Shown: piece after piece, positions 43,741-54,544 of the stretch | Layout of the letters: every line of letters starts with the position of its first letter | How positions within the stretch are numbered: the first letter of the stretch is position 1 | Assembly: GCF_932274485.2 (NCBI RefSeq) | Contig: NC_065882.2 | Span: forward strand, 12,569,390 to 12,633,389 | Source: Patella vulgata | Taxonomy: Eukaryota; Mollusca; Gastropoda; Patellidae | DNA: 64,000 nt | Direction: 5' to 3' | Notes under the pieces: generated by a model | The model's database searches: none | The model's input: only the letters and a program-made list of their open reading frames with translations | What the model was told of the DNA's origin: nothing | Program-made: the position numbers and the translations under genes

Positions 43741-43829
43741 AAAGGGTGTTTAACGAACATGAAACAGCTGGGCCGCCCATCTCCACCACCTCGGCTAAAT
43801 TCCTTTATATCTCTGTTTATATTTTTCAG

Positions 43830-44219
43830 GTAATTAAGATGTTGGTAGCCGTCATCATCATCTTCATCGTTTGCTGGGCACCGATACTGACCAATAACTT
43901 ACTTACGTCCTTCAACGTTCTGCATCCTTTAAACTATGGGTACCTAAAGCCCATGAGATTAGCGTTTTATCTTTTATCGTACGCCAACAGTTGTGTTAAT
44001 CCTATCATTTACGGATTTATGTCCAAAAAATTCCGGCAGACATTTTATCATTCACTGTGTACCTGTATCCGAGGAAAGGAATATGTCCGGAGGAAATACT
44101 TTATGCGTCAGAACTCCATGCAGACCCGTTCCACCATGTATGCTTATGGCCGCAGTCACACGGAACTTGAAATGTCCAGAACATGTGATCCACAATACGG
44201 GTCCTTCCAAGACGTGTAA
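43830..44219 (+). CDS. Class A peptide GPCR, terminal exon: TM6, TM7, helix 8 and C-tail
   Basis: The exon follows ATTTTTCAG after a 1660-bp intron, in phase 0, and joins RKQ to VIKMLVAVIIIF. TM6 has the CWAP motif and TM7 has NSCVNPIIYGF followed by helix 8 KKFRQTFYHSL. A cysteine pair (CTC) after it is a likely palmitoylation site. The tail is Ser/Arg rich and the frame stops with TAA at 44217-44219. With the three preceding exons this gives 281 residues from the DRY motif onward. The first plain AATAAA downstream is near 44834, past a SINE-B copy, so the 3'UTR end is uncertain. Confidence 0.9.
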   Translation, partial: VIKMLVAVIIIFIVCWAPILTNNLLTSFNVLHPLNYGYLKPMRLAFYLLSYANSCVNPIIYGFMSKKFRQTFYHSLCTCIRGKEYVRRKYFMRQNSMQTRSTMYAYGRSHTELEMSRTCDPQYGSFQDV

Positions 44220-44583
44220 CTTTTAAACACCCAAACCGATTTAATGGTTGGAGCTGTAGACAGGGGCAATAACTCCTGAATTAATAACCAAATCTTGTGG
44301 AAACTTTCTATGGTGACAGGATCTTGTGTTGACTCTGTCGTCCGATTTCTTGTTGCATTGTTGCTGTATTATCACCATCGCACTAATAATCCTGCGATTT
44401 ATTTCGCTTGATAAATGGTTTAGATATGGCGTTAATCTTATGTGAGCTGAAATATTATTCATAAACAAATGACTTTGACTGCTCAGAGAGTTAGGAGTTG
44501 GTTTACTAATCCGGAGATCATTGTAGCATATTTGAGCCACGGCCAATGTGAGTTGACCAAGTGCTTCACTTCTGGACATCCGC

Positions 44584-44780
44584 GGAGGCTCAGAGACTAA
44601 AGCACTGACTCAATCCCGCTGATTCTCTAGACCTTCCAGCATGGTTTCTTCTTGCCTTTGGTGCAGGACGGAATGTAGGTAGAAACGCCACTCCCTGGGC
44701 AAGTTTTGTCGCGCATGCCTGTCTTTATTATCCCGGTTGATGTAGAGAAGTGGGACGTAAAACCCCATTTCATATTTCAC
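44584..44780 (+). repeat. SINE-B-like, internally deleted
   Basis: GGAGGCTCAGAGACTAAAGC, TTGGTGCAGGACGGAATG, CCCGGTTGATGTAGAG, GGGACGTAAAACCCCATTTC. Confidence 0.7.
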
Positions 44781-44784
44781 CCAG

Positions 44785-45360
44785 TCTCAGTAAATCGCAT
44801 ATTTGGATTGTCTCTTAGAAACTCCTCAGAGTGAATAAAAAACGCCTAGTAACAGCTGCGATTATTTTGTGATCATTGACGTTCGTGTAGAATTATATGT
44901 TTAATTGCATGAAAGCGTTCATAAAATTGAACAACTAACAATAACCAATCGTTATTTTCAATAAACGAGTAATGGTCTTTGTCTCAATTATTGTCGGCTA
45001 AATCACTGCCCTGTTCTTAACGAATGGAGTAGACGCAATTAGGCAACAATTTTATTGTCTTGGGACAAGCAAATTGTTTGGAGAAAAGGGGACCGCCGGA
45101 ATTGTTAGTTCACGGACCGGAGCAGCTTGTTGTTGGAATTGGAACATGAAACAACCGTCGATTGTAACCTGTGACTGCAGCGTAGAGAAACTAATAAAGT
45201 TATAGAATTGAAAAAGTGCTCAGTTATTGACAATAGATGTAATATTAGAAATACAAGATGTTGTTGATATTTCGTTTCGTTTCGTTTTGTTTTCATTCTA
45301 TTTTTAATTTGTAACTTGATCATATCGTTTTATGGAGCTAACCTTTAACGCAGTGGTGGG
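44785..45360. other. Nothing recognised apart from a possible polyadenylation signal at 44834
   Basis: AATAAA at 44834; the rest is unassigned. Confidence 0.35.
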
Positions 45361-45375
45361 ATTGACTGCCCATAT

Positions 45376-45763
45376 GGGGACCACGTGGCTAAGTGGGTAA
45401 GACGCTGGCTCGCTAGCCTGGAGGTCGGGTGTTCGATCCCTGCATTGGCCGAGAAAGTTCATCCAGATTTTCCGGCGTGGTTTTCCCTTGTCAGTGATGC
45501 AGGACGGAGGGCCTGACAAGGACAGCTGTCTAGTCCTTCGGATGAGACGAAAAACCGAGGTCCCGTGTATACATTGTAATGCACGTAAAAGATCCCTTGG
45601 CAGTTGGAAATCGATATAAGAGTCGGCGATAGCGATAGTACCGCTGCCTGGGCAAAATTTCCCTCATAGCACACTGTATGGCGTATGCCCGTCTTCATTA
45701 GCCCAGTATAGGAGCAGAACAGTAGGACGTTAAACCCCATTTCATTTCATTTTCATTTCATTT
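45376..45763 (+). repeat. SINE-B, full length, 12-bp TSD
   Basis: GACTGCCCATAT (45364-45375) and GACTGACCATAT (45764-45775). Best head in the window: ACGTGGCTAAGTGGGTAAGA and GGTGTTCGATCCC. Confidence 0.95.
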
Positions 45764-45889
45764 GACTGACCATATCTGGTCGAAAGTATGCCATTGGTTG
45801 AAAATGGTATTACTGAAAGAAAGCGGACCTAGGTTTCAATTATTGTTGTTGCTAAGGCATTAACTGGAATCTGTGACCATGTTATTGAC

Positions 45890-46300
45890 GAGATATATGG
45901 CCACAGATCACTAAAGATTTCCCCATTGACTTTAATGTTAATTCTCGTATCTTAGACCGGTTCTAACCTTTTCCCAAATTTTCGTTGGGTAGAACGCTTT
46001 CTACCACAGATGGAGCAACATGTGGCAACTTTTGCCCAAAAGCACGTATGAGGTTCTTCATGAAAAACTTGAAATACAAAAGCTGGAAGTAGAGACTAGT
46101 AAACATGCATTTTTAGGCCCTACATTTCAACCTAACCAACCTCTCAACTCTAGTATCCTTCCGCATCAAAATTATGAATATTCACCAAAACCTGGTAGAA
46201 AATGTATTTTCAAACCCTTTTCCTCAATTCTACACCAAAAAGTCAACAAAAATCGACATGCAAAAGGGGGAAAAGGAAAAGGGAGAGGAAGACTAAAAAT
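45890..46300 (+). repeat. Dispersed ~350-bp repeat, second copy
   Basis: ATTGACTTTAATGTTAATTC, TTTTCGTTGGGTAGAAC, CGTATGAGGTT, TATCCTTCCGC, GCAAAAGGGGGAAAAGG. The 100-codon frame from 46020 lies in this repeat and is not trusted. Confidence 0.65.
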
Positions 46301-46735
46301 AGCTTTGGCCCTTGTTTCGTAGGAATATTTGGTGATCTGTGTCATATATATGCCAGTCATTAAGGTCAGATTTCTTCTCGGTCCACTCAATGTGGACGGT
46401 AACCATCGTGACGAAGAATACGTTGAAAATGAAACTAGCCTGATTCACCTGTCCGGCACCCCAACTAAAGATCATTTTTCAGTGGATGCGAAGATGAATT
46501 TTTATTTCATTTTAAACAAACATACTGTATGTCAATATTGTTTTCCAATCGAGGCCGATGGGCCCCTGATCCCTCTGCTCCCAGTTCGCCCCTGGAATAG
46601 TTCATTATGATGAAATAGACTGGAGTATAATAACGGTATAAGATAACTAGTATTCCCATGGACAGGAGGCAAGTCAGATATTGGTATAGAAAAATGTGTT
46701 CTTCGAGAACCTAATTTAACGTCATAAATGTTAGT

Positions 46736-46992
46736 GGGATTGGATGGCCGAATGGTTAGCGCATGCGCGTTGTATCATAAGGTCTGTCATTGAATCAACT
46801 GGTGTGGTTTCATTTCCCCGGTTATACGTGACAAGGAGCAAGGTCGCCTGTCCAACCTCGTTTATTTTCACCGGGTCTTCCGGTTTCCTCCTACTGCTAA
46901 ACACCTCAACGCACAAGCGAATTACTGAAATAAAATTCGAACCATATGTTAGTGCCGAAATGACCCAGTTTGTTTCCAATAGACGTTAAACA
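46736..46992 (+). repeat. SINE-A, (CT)n lost
   Basis: GGATTGGATGGCCGAATGGT to AGACGTTAAACATAC. Confidence 0.88.
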
Positions 46993-47337
46993 TACAAGCT
47001 ACACCTTTAAGTACATGGGTGCATGTTTTCCATCTGGATGTTGAACCCTTGAATAAAAGACTTTATTTCTGTGTTACAGTTTGTCCAGATATAAATATAG
47101 TGGTATAATATTGAATATTACACCTCACGGGGATGGCTGTAAACATAAGTAAAAAATATACTGTCATTAGTGCCCCTCCCCCTTATAAATGTTTACTCCG
47201 GCCAAGTTGGTCGTTTACATTTTACGGGATATGGCGTCGGGTCAGTCGTCCCCAAAACCTACGTCATATTTTCTTGTGAAGTTAGGGTATAATAATGTAT
47301 GAACCTTCGTGAACGCCCCTCCAAAACCCACCCCACC

Positions 47338-47452
47338 GCCTTTATGAAGCTGTGCGGGCAAAAATTTCTCTGTATGACGTATACCCATCTTCAGTAGAAA
47401 AGTCAGTGCAGGAAAGCAGGACGTCAAAGCCAATTTAATTTATTTCATTTCT
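47338..47452 (+). repeat. SINE-B 3' fragment
   Basis: AGCTGTGCGGGCAAAAATTT, TGACGTATACCCATCTTCAG, CAGGACGTCAAAGCC. Part of it is repeated at 47480-47525 (CTTTATGAAGCTGTCCGGGC). Confidence 0.7.
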
Positions 47453-47692
47453 CTCTGTGTGTATATCTACTCGAATCACCTTTATGAAGCTGTCCGGGCA
47501 AAATTTTCTCTCTGTGGGTATATCTACTCGAATCGCCTTTGTTATTTTTTGCTTGGCTGTATTTAATTGTTTTAAAATGAAATTATCCGGGATAGCTATA
47601 TGTATGTATATAAATTATTAAATAATTAAATCTGATTCAAATTCACTAAAATGTTTTTATCATTTTTATCATTTATAATTGTATATATAAAT

Positions 47693-47708
47693 ATAGAGAG
47701 AGATAGAA

Positions 47709-47806
<98 letters not shown>

Positions 47807-47905
47807 GTTAACGTCCACTCGACACAAACTAGGTCATTTAGGGACTAACATATGGTTCTTTTATTTCAATAATTCGCTTTCGCGTAAGGGTTTTTAGCAG
47901 TGGGG
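47693..47905 (-). repeat. SINE-A, truncated, left half of a head-to-head pair
   Basis: About 110 bp of AG repeats, GGTTAACGTCCACTCGACAC, cut at TTTTTAGCAGTGGGGG. Confidence 0.88.
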
Positions 47906-48152
47906 GTGCACGCTGCATCATAAGGTCTGTCATTGAGTCAACTGGCATCGTTTCGATTCCCCGGTTGTGCGTGACAAGGAGAAGGGTCGCCTGTCCAACC
48001 TCGTGGGTTTTCTCCGGGTCCATCGGTTTATTCCCACAGCTAAAGACCTCTACGCGTAAGCGAACTATTGAAATAAAATTGAACCATATGTTAGTCCCGA
48101 AATGATCCTCTTTGTGTCGAGTGGACGTTAAGCCCCCCCCTCTCTCTCTCCC

Positions 48153-48205
<53 letters not shown>
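47906..48205 (+). repeat. SINE-A, right half of the head-to-head pair
   Basis: Starts inside the head at GTGCACGCTGCATCATAAGG, full core, tail GACGTTAAGCCCC and about 80 bp of (CT)n. Confidence 0.88.
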
Positions 48206-48208
<3 letters not shown>

Positions 48209-48209
48209 A

Positions 48210-49195
48210 GACATAGAATATTATCACCTCTCTTTACTCGGCATACATGAAGTGTACCCACCCCTTCCCACATACACACACATGCGCGCACAATCATGTC
48301 TATAAACTTTCGGGATCCGCGGTGGCAAATGCAGATTGTTAGTTGTTATGTCTGGTCGGATCTTTTTGACTGGCTAAGACTAAGTCCTGCCATTGATTTC
48401 ATGCCCTTTGGTGTAGAATTCAATAAGGTTTTGGAAAATTTTTATGAATTTGAGGTGGAGGGGTCAGGACATAAACAGACATTGATATTTAGATCAGACA
48501 CAAAAATAACACCAGGGCCTATAACCCCTTTGACAAGGTCTAGTAAAAAAAATGAGGTGGTCAACCCCTTTCAATGTTTTTATCAGATGATTGTGACATG
48601 TTGACCTCTTTTTGGTTATAAAGATTAAAATCATCGGAATGTTCAAAAATATGTCATAAGCCAAGGAAGTTAACGTGAATGGGATTACTAGTCTGAAACC
48701 TGACCAAATTGGAGGGTATTCTCCCTTTACCCACCGAAAGTCATATACATATCATAATTTGATAAGTTTAGCAAATAAATCCCATGATCATTTTTGGACT
48801 CCAAGCTCTACCCACTTGTTTTTTCTTCTTGGGGTCAACGATCGATTGACATGAAACATGTAGGTCTATGTTCATAAATATGGCTGTGATGACGTGTTGT
48901 TCAGTTACTGGTCCACATAGTAGCCTACGCTCGTGTATGTCCTTGAATGATCGTCACAGTAAACAGAAGTTCGAAGACATCAATAACAAGACAATTAGAT
49001 AAGTTCACAGTTACTCGGTTAACCAGTCATTATATAGTCCAGAACAACAATTAGTCTGGATCCCGTCTACACATACAATTAAGCATTATCTTTAAATTCT
49101 ATTTAGGCCTATAATATTGATGGTGACCATCTTTCTAACATCCGAGTAAAAGATTACGTTTCTCGTCTAATTTCTCTCACTATTAAATTTGCTAG
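48210..49195. other. Unassigned; 102-codon frame at 48296-48604
   Basis: The frame has no known motif. No repeat recognised in the rest. Confidence 0.25.
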
Positions 49196-49204
49196 AATTC
49201 CATT

Positions 49205-49430
49205 TTGAAAGAGAAACAGTGTAGTCGTGCGGATGGGACGAAAACCCGAAGTCCCGCGTACACGTCGGCATGTACGTAAAAGAACTCGAAATAAGAGTTG
49301 GCCGTAGCGCCGCTGCCCGAGCAAATGTCCCCCATAGCATACTGCATGGTGTATGCCCGTTTTCATTAGTCCGGATGGAGAAAATAAAGTAGGACGGTAA
49401 ACCCCATTTTATTCTCCATTTTAAACTTCT
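49205..49430 (+). repeat. SINE-B, 5'-truncated
   Basis: GTAGTCGTGCGGATGGGACG, GCCGTAGCGCCGCTGCCC, AGTAGGACGGTAAACCCC. Confidence 0.8.
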
Positions 49431-49576
49431 CGCCAACAGAATACGCCGGTCAGAGGGTTTTTTTGTACGTCTAAATGTGTTGACATTGGTTTTTCGTCCC
49501 AGTCGAAGGACTAGACAGGACATTAAATATGAAAATGGAAGCAGAATAAATTCTCAAAGTATACTTAGTCGATGTA

Positions 49577-49837
49577 GGAATTGAAATGGCCGAATGGCTA
49601 GTACGTGCGCGCTATATCATAAGGTCTGTCATTGAGTCAGCTGGCGTGGTTTCGATTCCCCGATTGTACATGACATGGAGTAGGGTCGCCTGTCCAACCT
49701 CGTGGCTTTTCTCCGGGTCCCCCCCCCACTGCTAAAGACCCCCAGGTGCAAGCGAATTATAGAAATAAAATTGAACCATATGTTAATCCCGAAATGACAT
49801 AGTTTGTGTCGAGTGGACGTTAAACCCCATCTATCTA

Positions 49838-49874
<37 letters not shown>

Positions 49875-49875
49875 G
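49577..49875 (+). repeat. SINE-A, full length
   Basis: GGAATTGAAATGGCCGAATG, core with a short deletion (GGTCCCCCCCCCACTGC), tail and (CT)n with TATC units. Confidence 0.9.
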
Positions 49876-50023
49876 GTGAACAAGTATGTAGGCCAGTAGG
49901 CTATATTGCACCTTGTACACGATACTCACAATAGCTGCTTATAACCCGTTTAATGCAACTGTTACTTAATAATTCAACGAAGCTCTGTCAACTTTCCCAA
50001 TAATTCAATTGATACATGGCGGA

Positions 50024-50142
50024 AGTGAATTATTAAAATACAAGTGTAACATATGTTAGTCCCGAAATCCTGGTTTGTGTTGATGGACGTTAAACCCCAT
50101 TTCTCTCTCTCTCTCCCTCTCCCACTCTCTCTCTCTCTCTCT
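50024..50142 (+). repeat. SINE-A 3' fragment
   Basis: CATATGTTAGTCCCGAAATC to GGACGTTAAACCCCATTTC plus (CT)n. Confidence 0.85.
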
Positions 50143-50153
50143 TGAAATTTCAG

Positions 50154-50436
50154 CCGTGATATTGAGGGGTAAGATAACTGGGGTTTAACGTCCATTCGAC
50201 ACAAACTAGGTCATTTCCGGACTAAAACATGGTTCAATTTTATTTCAATAATTCGCTTGCGCGTAGGGTCTTTAGCAGTGGGAGGAAACCGGAGGACCCA
50301 GAGAAAACCCACGAGGTTGGTCAGGCGGACCTACTCCTAGTAACGTACAACCGGGGAATCGAAACCACGCCAGTTGAATCAATGACAGACCTTATGATAC
50401 AGCGCGCACGTGCTAAACATTCGGCCACCCCCCCTG
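50154..50436 (-). repeat. SINE-A with a non-CT end, downstream of the DC-STAMP-family gene
   Basis: TGAAATTTCA flanks it (50144-50153 and 50437-50446). Between the left flank and GGGGTTTAACGTCCATTCGA lies GTGATATTGAGGGGTAAGAT instead of AG repeats. Confidence 0.8.
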
Positions 50437-50594
50437 AAATTTCAAACATATTTTCAAAATACTTGGTGCCTTTAATATCACAGTTCTCATAATGAAAATT
50501 ATAAATTATAACCACATACGTTACAGAAAGAATGTACATAATTGTTTTTGTTGATTAAGAAAATTTTAAAAGAATAACCGTTAAATAATAGATT

Positions 50595-53315
50595 CTAGTT
50601 GTCAGAACTGAAACCAGAACCAGAATCAGAACACGTTTCTGTTTCGGCGTCGGACAAATCAAAAACATCCATGTCAACTCTGTCCGCCTTTTTCCCCTTC
50701 GGTCTGTTTCCAATTTCTGGTTCAGAATCAGATGATTGGGCTGTTGATGATTTAGGTTTGTCCTGATAACTGTAATCAAGTTCGTCGGAGTCGGTACCGT
50801 AGTCGGTACTTGAATCACTGTTAACGTCTATTTGAACGTCTTGATTACCGGAATGATTAGCTACAGTCGTGCTAGTGGTACCACTCGAACCACTTGATCC
50901 ACTTGATTCACTGGTGGCACTAAAAATACTGGCGGGTTTGTTCACATCAAGTTCCATCATATCGGTAGCTGTAGCGTCTTTAGCAATACCCATGAATCCT
51001 TTAAAAGCCAACATGGTGTTGCTGTAGCGCTTGGCCTTTCGAATCTCGTCCAATCTCTCTTGTCTCTCCCGCGCTTTTATCTGCATGCCCAAGATGTAAA
51101 ACTCGTCGTCGCTTGAGTCTCTCTCCTCGCTAATATCCGAGTTATCACCATAATCGATAGGGTTCATACAAACTGTACATATGTTATTCAAGTCCGCAAA
51201 ACATTCTAAACAATACACAGCGTCACAACCAGGACTGTCACAATGCTGGAAGTTATCATAATCCTGTAGACGACCTTCCTTAGCACAGCTTAAACACATC
51301 TTTTTCTCATATCCGAAGAACTTCATAACTTTACCCAAAAATGGAAATTGAAGAGCTAAACGTGCTTTTAGACTGATTTTATGACTTTCTTTGTCTTTTT
51401 TGTATTTTCTACGGACTTGGCGCCTCGCCATCACCAAGAATTTCCCACGCATTTTAACGATGCGATTGTATAACCAAACTGCTCGAGCTTGCTCTCGTCT
51501 GGGATAATAACAACCAGCAATAATATGACGTAATCGAAGTCCGTACGACTCAAAAATAGTCATGAACAGACAGATAATAAACATGGCTAGAACCATCTTA
51601 TAGACTTTAAAATTAGGAATTCCTGGATTTGGTAGACACGGTGTGGTATCAATACTCAATCGTTCAGCAGATACTGGATCCAGCAATCCAATCATAGCTC
51701 GATACATATCCGCCATCGCTCCACCACCCTGCACATGGAGCTTGAGATGAGCAGGTACTTCCGGGTTCACCTTCAATTCGAAATGTTTCTCAATTAATTT
51801 CAGTATCCAATACAAACTGTAGTCGCAGGCGATGTAAAACATAGCATGACACGCACTAAACGCAAGCATCAACACTCCCTTGATCATTTTCTTTCGTTCT
51901 TTTTTCGCTAATCGGATGCTAAACGTGCTTATGTATTTGCTAGTTTCCTTACCAGTCAGAGGAAAGATGGTTTCCATGCCCTTTTCAGCGCGTTTCTCAT
52001 CAATGAAATTAAGAATGTCATTTAAATAGATATTATCAAATTTATCGGCTGTGAGGTATTTATGTCTGTAAAGCGCAGCGCGAATAAATACAGTTGCGAA
52101 TGTAAATACGAGAATTACTTCAGCAAGGGTGATAACTTTGGTCACAACTGACATCCGCCCTTTGATTTCCTGCATAATCTCCTTTTTGATGTCACCGTAA
52201 GATTTTGACTGTTCCATGGTCAGGTTGTAATGGTAGGTCAGTGTTACATTAAAATAAAACATATTGTAGATGTTTCTGATCGCTTTGTTAACCGGGGCGC
52301 CAATTGAATTCGTGACAAAATTAGCCACAGCTTCGATCACAATACACAACAACTCTCCAACACGGGCTATGTGGCAGACATTTTGAATAAGATCAACGAT
52401 GTTGCATATAAAATCCATAAATCCCAATTTGGATCTACAATCAGCCGCAGCTTTGTCGAAAGCCGATTTACACTTTTTATAAGGCGCGCCCATATTCTCA
52501 TTACAGATCCCTGTTATGCCTTTGAGCCACGAAAAAATCCGACTAATCGCAGCACAAATTTCAGTTATAGCCCGTTTCATAGCCATAAACGCCCGTCTCA
52601 TAGCGTTAGCAAAACGACTGATCGATCTTAGCATTTCTTGTAAACCATCAATAATGGACGCAACGGGCGATGCCGCTGCCTTAATGAGTTCCTTAGTTTC
52701 GTTCAACGCCATATTTTGACCACACGTAGCGCTTTCAGACATCACCATTATATTGTGTGTGAAGTTCTGTACTGGATGGGTCATCACCAGAATCATGGCC
52801 GACATCAGAATAAACGATCTCCCTTTGCTAGAGAAGAAGTTTGGTAGCGTTAGGAATACCATGCACCGTACAGCATCAGAGAAAGCCAAGCCGAGAGAAA
52901 ACACTGTTCCAAATAAGGATCCAAGGCCAACACACACCATCATGTTAAACTCCAACTGAAACGCCATCATGAGATAGAGCATGAAAGATAACACTATTCC
53001 ACCGAAAAATCCCGTAATATTTTTAAACACTTCATTATGGTACGTACCCACAGTCATAGTCAACCCACAACAAGACAACGGTTGGCAGCAACAAAACTTT
53101 AACTTCTTCCGACGCATATGAATAACACAAGGACAAAAGGCTTGCAGGAGCGTCTGTTTCACACATTTCATACAGTTAATATACATGTTTTCATAAAACG
53201 GCCGTAATGGCGGCAAACCAGCAAGCCCACGAATAGCATTTATTTTCGCTTTCTCTAACCTGTTAACCGCCATCTTAAGCTTGATAGCACTTATAACCAT
53301 CTTAGCTTGCGCCAT
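50595..53315 (-). CDS. DCST1: DC-STAMP domain protein with C-terminal RING-like module (DCST1/SPE-42/Sneaky family), intronless
   Basis: A single 906-codon open frame. The start is firm: an in-frame TAA lies five codons upstream and the context AAGATGG is favourable. Hydrophobic segments lie at about residues 98-118, 122-146, 168-184, 395-413, 478-500 and 572-590, with two Asn-X-Thr sites near NFT(184) and NVT(356). The last two segments belong to the DC-STAMP-like region (about 380-600). A C4C4-type cysteine cluster follows: C674/C677, C692/C697, C702/C705, C713/C716. The tail (720-906) is acidic and Ser/Asp rich, making the protein longer than human DCST1 (about 700 residues). The family is known for sperm-egg membrane fusion, and human DCST1 is also described as an E3 ligase. 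DCST2 is the main alternative name. The vertebrate genes have many introns; here there is none. Confidence 0.9.
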   Translation of the reverse strand: MAQAKMVISAIKLKMAVNRLEKAKINAIRGLAGLPPLRPFYENMYINCMKCVKQTLLQAFCPCVIHMRRKKLKFCCCQPLSCCGLTMTVGTYHNEVFKNITGFFGGIVLSFMLYLMMAFQLEFNMMVCVGLGSLFGTVFSLGLAFSDAVRCMVFLTLPNFFSSKGRSFILMSAMILVMTHPVQNFTHNIMVMSESATCGQNMALNETKELIKAAASPVASIIDGLQEMLRSISRFANAMRRAFMAMKRAITEICAAISRIFSWLKGITGICNENMGAPYKKCKSAFDKAAADCRSKLGFMDFICNIVDLIQNVCHIARVGELLCIVIEAVANFVTNSIGAPVNKAIRNIYNMFYFNVTLTYHYNLTMEQSKSYGDIKKEIMQEIKGRMSVVTKVITLAEVILVFTFATVFIRAALYRHKYLTADKFDNIYLNDILNFIDEKRAEKGMETIFPLTGKETSKYISTFSIRLAKKERKKMIKGVLMLAFSACHAMFYIACDYSLYWILKLIEKHFELKVNPEVPAHLKLHVQGGGAMADMYRAMIGLLDPVSAERLSIDTTPCLPNPGIPNFKVYKMVLAMFIICLFMTIFESYGLRLRHIIAGCYYPRREQARAVWLYNRIVKMRGKFLVMARRQVRRKYKKDKESHKISLKARLALQFPFLGKVMKFFGYEKKMCLSCAKEGRLQDYDNFQHCDSPGCDAVYCLECFADLNNICTVCMNPIDYGDNSDISEERDSSDDEFYILGMQIKARERQERLDEIRKAKRYSNTMLAFKGFMGIAKDATATDMMELDVNKPASIFSATSESSGSSGSSGTTSTTVANHSGNQDVQIDVNSDSSTDYGTDSDELDYSYQDKPKSSTAQSSDSEPEIGNRPKGKKADRVDMDVFDLSDAETETCSDSGSGFSSDN

Positions 53316-53459
53316 CTTGATTTCTTGTTATGTTATCAGACCCAATATAAAATTAATATCAGGAAATTTGGCATTAATTCTAAACGTGTCCTTCTTTCTG
53401 ATGCTATCATACAGTATCCACCTGCCACTACGTCTGCTATGTAGAATATGACCTCACAG

Positions 53460-53467
53460 TGACGTCA
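53460..53467. promoter_or_regulatory. Palindromic CRE (TGACGTCA), proximal copy
   Basis: A perfect CREB/CREM consensus 145 bp upstream of the DC-STAMP-family start codon. CREM drives many spermatid genes in vertebrates, which would fit a sperm-fusion gene. The binding itself is inference. Confidence 0.6.
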
Positions 53468-53476
53468 TGGAGCCGA

Positions 53477-53484
53477 TGACGTCA
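53477..53484. promoter_or_regulatory. Palindromic CRE (TGACGTCA), distal copy
   Basis: A second perfect site 17 bp from the first (start to start). Two full 8-bp palindromes this close are unlikely by chance in AT-rich DNA. Confidence 0.6.
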
Positions 53485-53604
53485 TTTAATGGCGAGTCCA
53501 TCTCGTTGTCTTCCCCGGCAAAAACTGGTATACAAAAACCGCATGTATCTTACATACAACTGTCGTATTAGTATTTATCTTGTTTAATACAATGAATACA
53601 ACAT

Positions 53605-53722
53605 GGGACCTCGGTTTTCCGCCCCCTCCGCGCGACTAGACTGTTTTCCTTGCGAGAGGTCTCCGTCCCCTGACCAAGGGAAATCACACTCCCTTACTCA
53701 CTAAGCCACTGTGACTCCCTTG
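53605..53722 (-). repeat. SINE-B head fragment
   Basis: GGGACCTCGGTTTTCCGCCC, CGACTAGACTGTTTTCCTTG, CACTAAGCCACTGTGACTCC. Confidence 0.7.
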
Positions 53723-53724
53723 TG

Positions 53725-54535
53725 TAATATAGTAAAAATGCAGTAGACTATGCATCGATCAGGAAGGGCGATCAAATTGAAAATTCATAAATACAAATAC
53801 CCCAAAACAAATGTTCTAACAAATTAATAATCGATATTAGGATTGTGGCAATTTTATTTGTGCCAGGATAGAATCCACCAAAGTTTAAAGGAGCTAAGTC
53901 GCTAATATTTGGGACCTAGAAATTGACACAAATGGGTCGCAGCGCATACAATAATGTAATATGAATGTATATAAATTGATTTACATTCAAACGTTTCTGT
54001 TTTTACTGTAATTTTTAATCAGTTAGGTTCGGCGAGATACGCCAGCATTTTCAATCGAATTTCAATCTCTAGCGCCTGGTTATTCCAATCTACGCCGATA
54101 TTATTTATTGGGCTTGCTCTCCAGATAAGAATATAGCGTCACCGTTTGACATGACTTGTGGAATATGCCTAGCCTCGTTTTTCGAGTCCCTTATTACAAA
54201 TAGCGCCGAAACGCATTATGGTACACGATTCGTGTACCAATTGTAAAATGTTTATTTTGTCTTAAATATTGGATATCAGAAGGCCATCTTTTCCCGGTAA
54301 GATCACGACATCAATGTTGATTTAAACCGACAAATAAATCGTGTTTTCAATGTCGAAGATTTTGAATGATATTGAGTTAGAGACTTAGCTACTTTAACGA
54401 AATATTAGAAATACACAAAACACATACTTATGGAAAAACAGCTACTTATTTATTTGGGCGATATTTCGAAGAGTATTCTCTCAACGTTATCAAGCTAATA
54501 CAGTGATACAAAAAAAAATATGAGTTCAATATATT
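53725..54535. other. Intergenic, nothing recognised
   Basis: No supported feature between the DC-STAMP-family promoter side and the hAT element. Confidence 0.35.
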
Positions 54536-54544
54536 GTAGCAGTG

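Noticed and set aside
45376-45450. tRNA genes suggested by A- and B-box sequences
   Set aside because: The heads belong to SINEs, lack a convincing complete cloverleaf, and are followed by SINE bodies. No independent tRNA was found.
46020-46610. 100- and 93-codon frames as genes
   Set aside because: The first is within a dispersed repeat shared with 37550-37900. The second has no motif and no splice support.
50555-50818. 87-codon minus-strand frame, and plus-strand frames at 52371, 52516 and 52753
   Set aside because: Shadows of the DC-STAMP-family gene in other frames.
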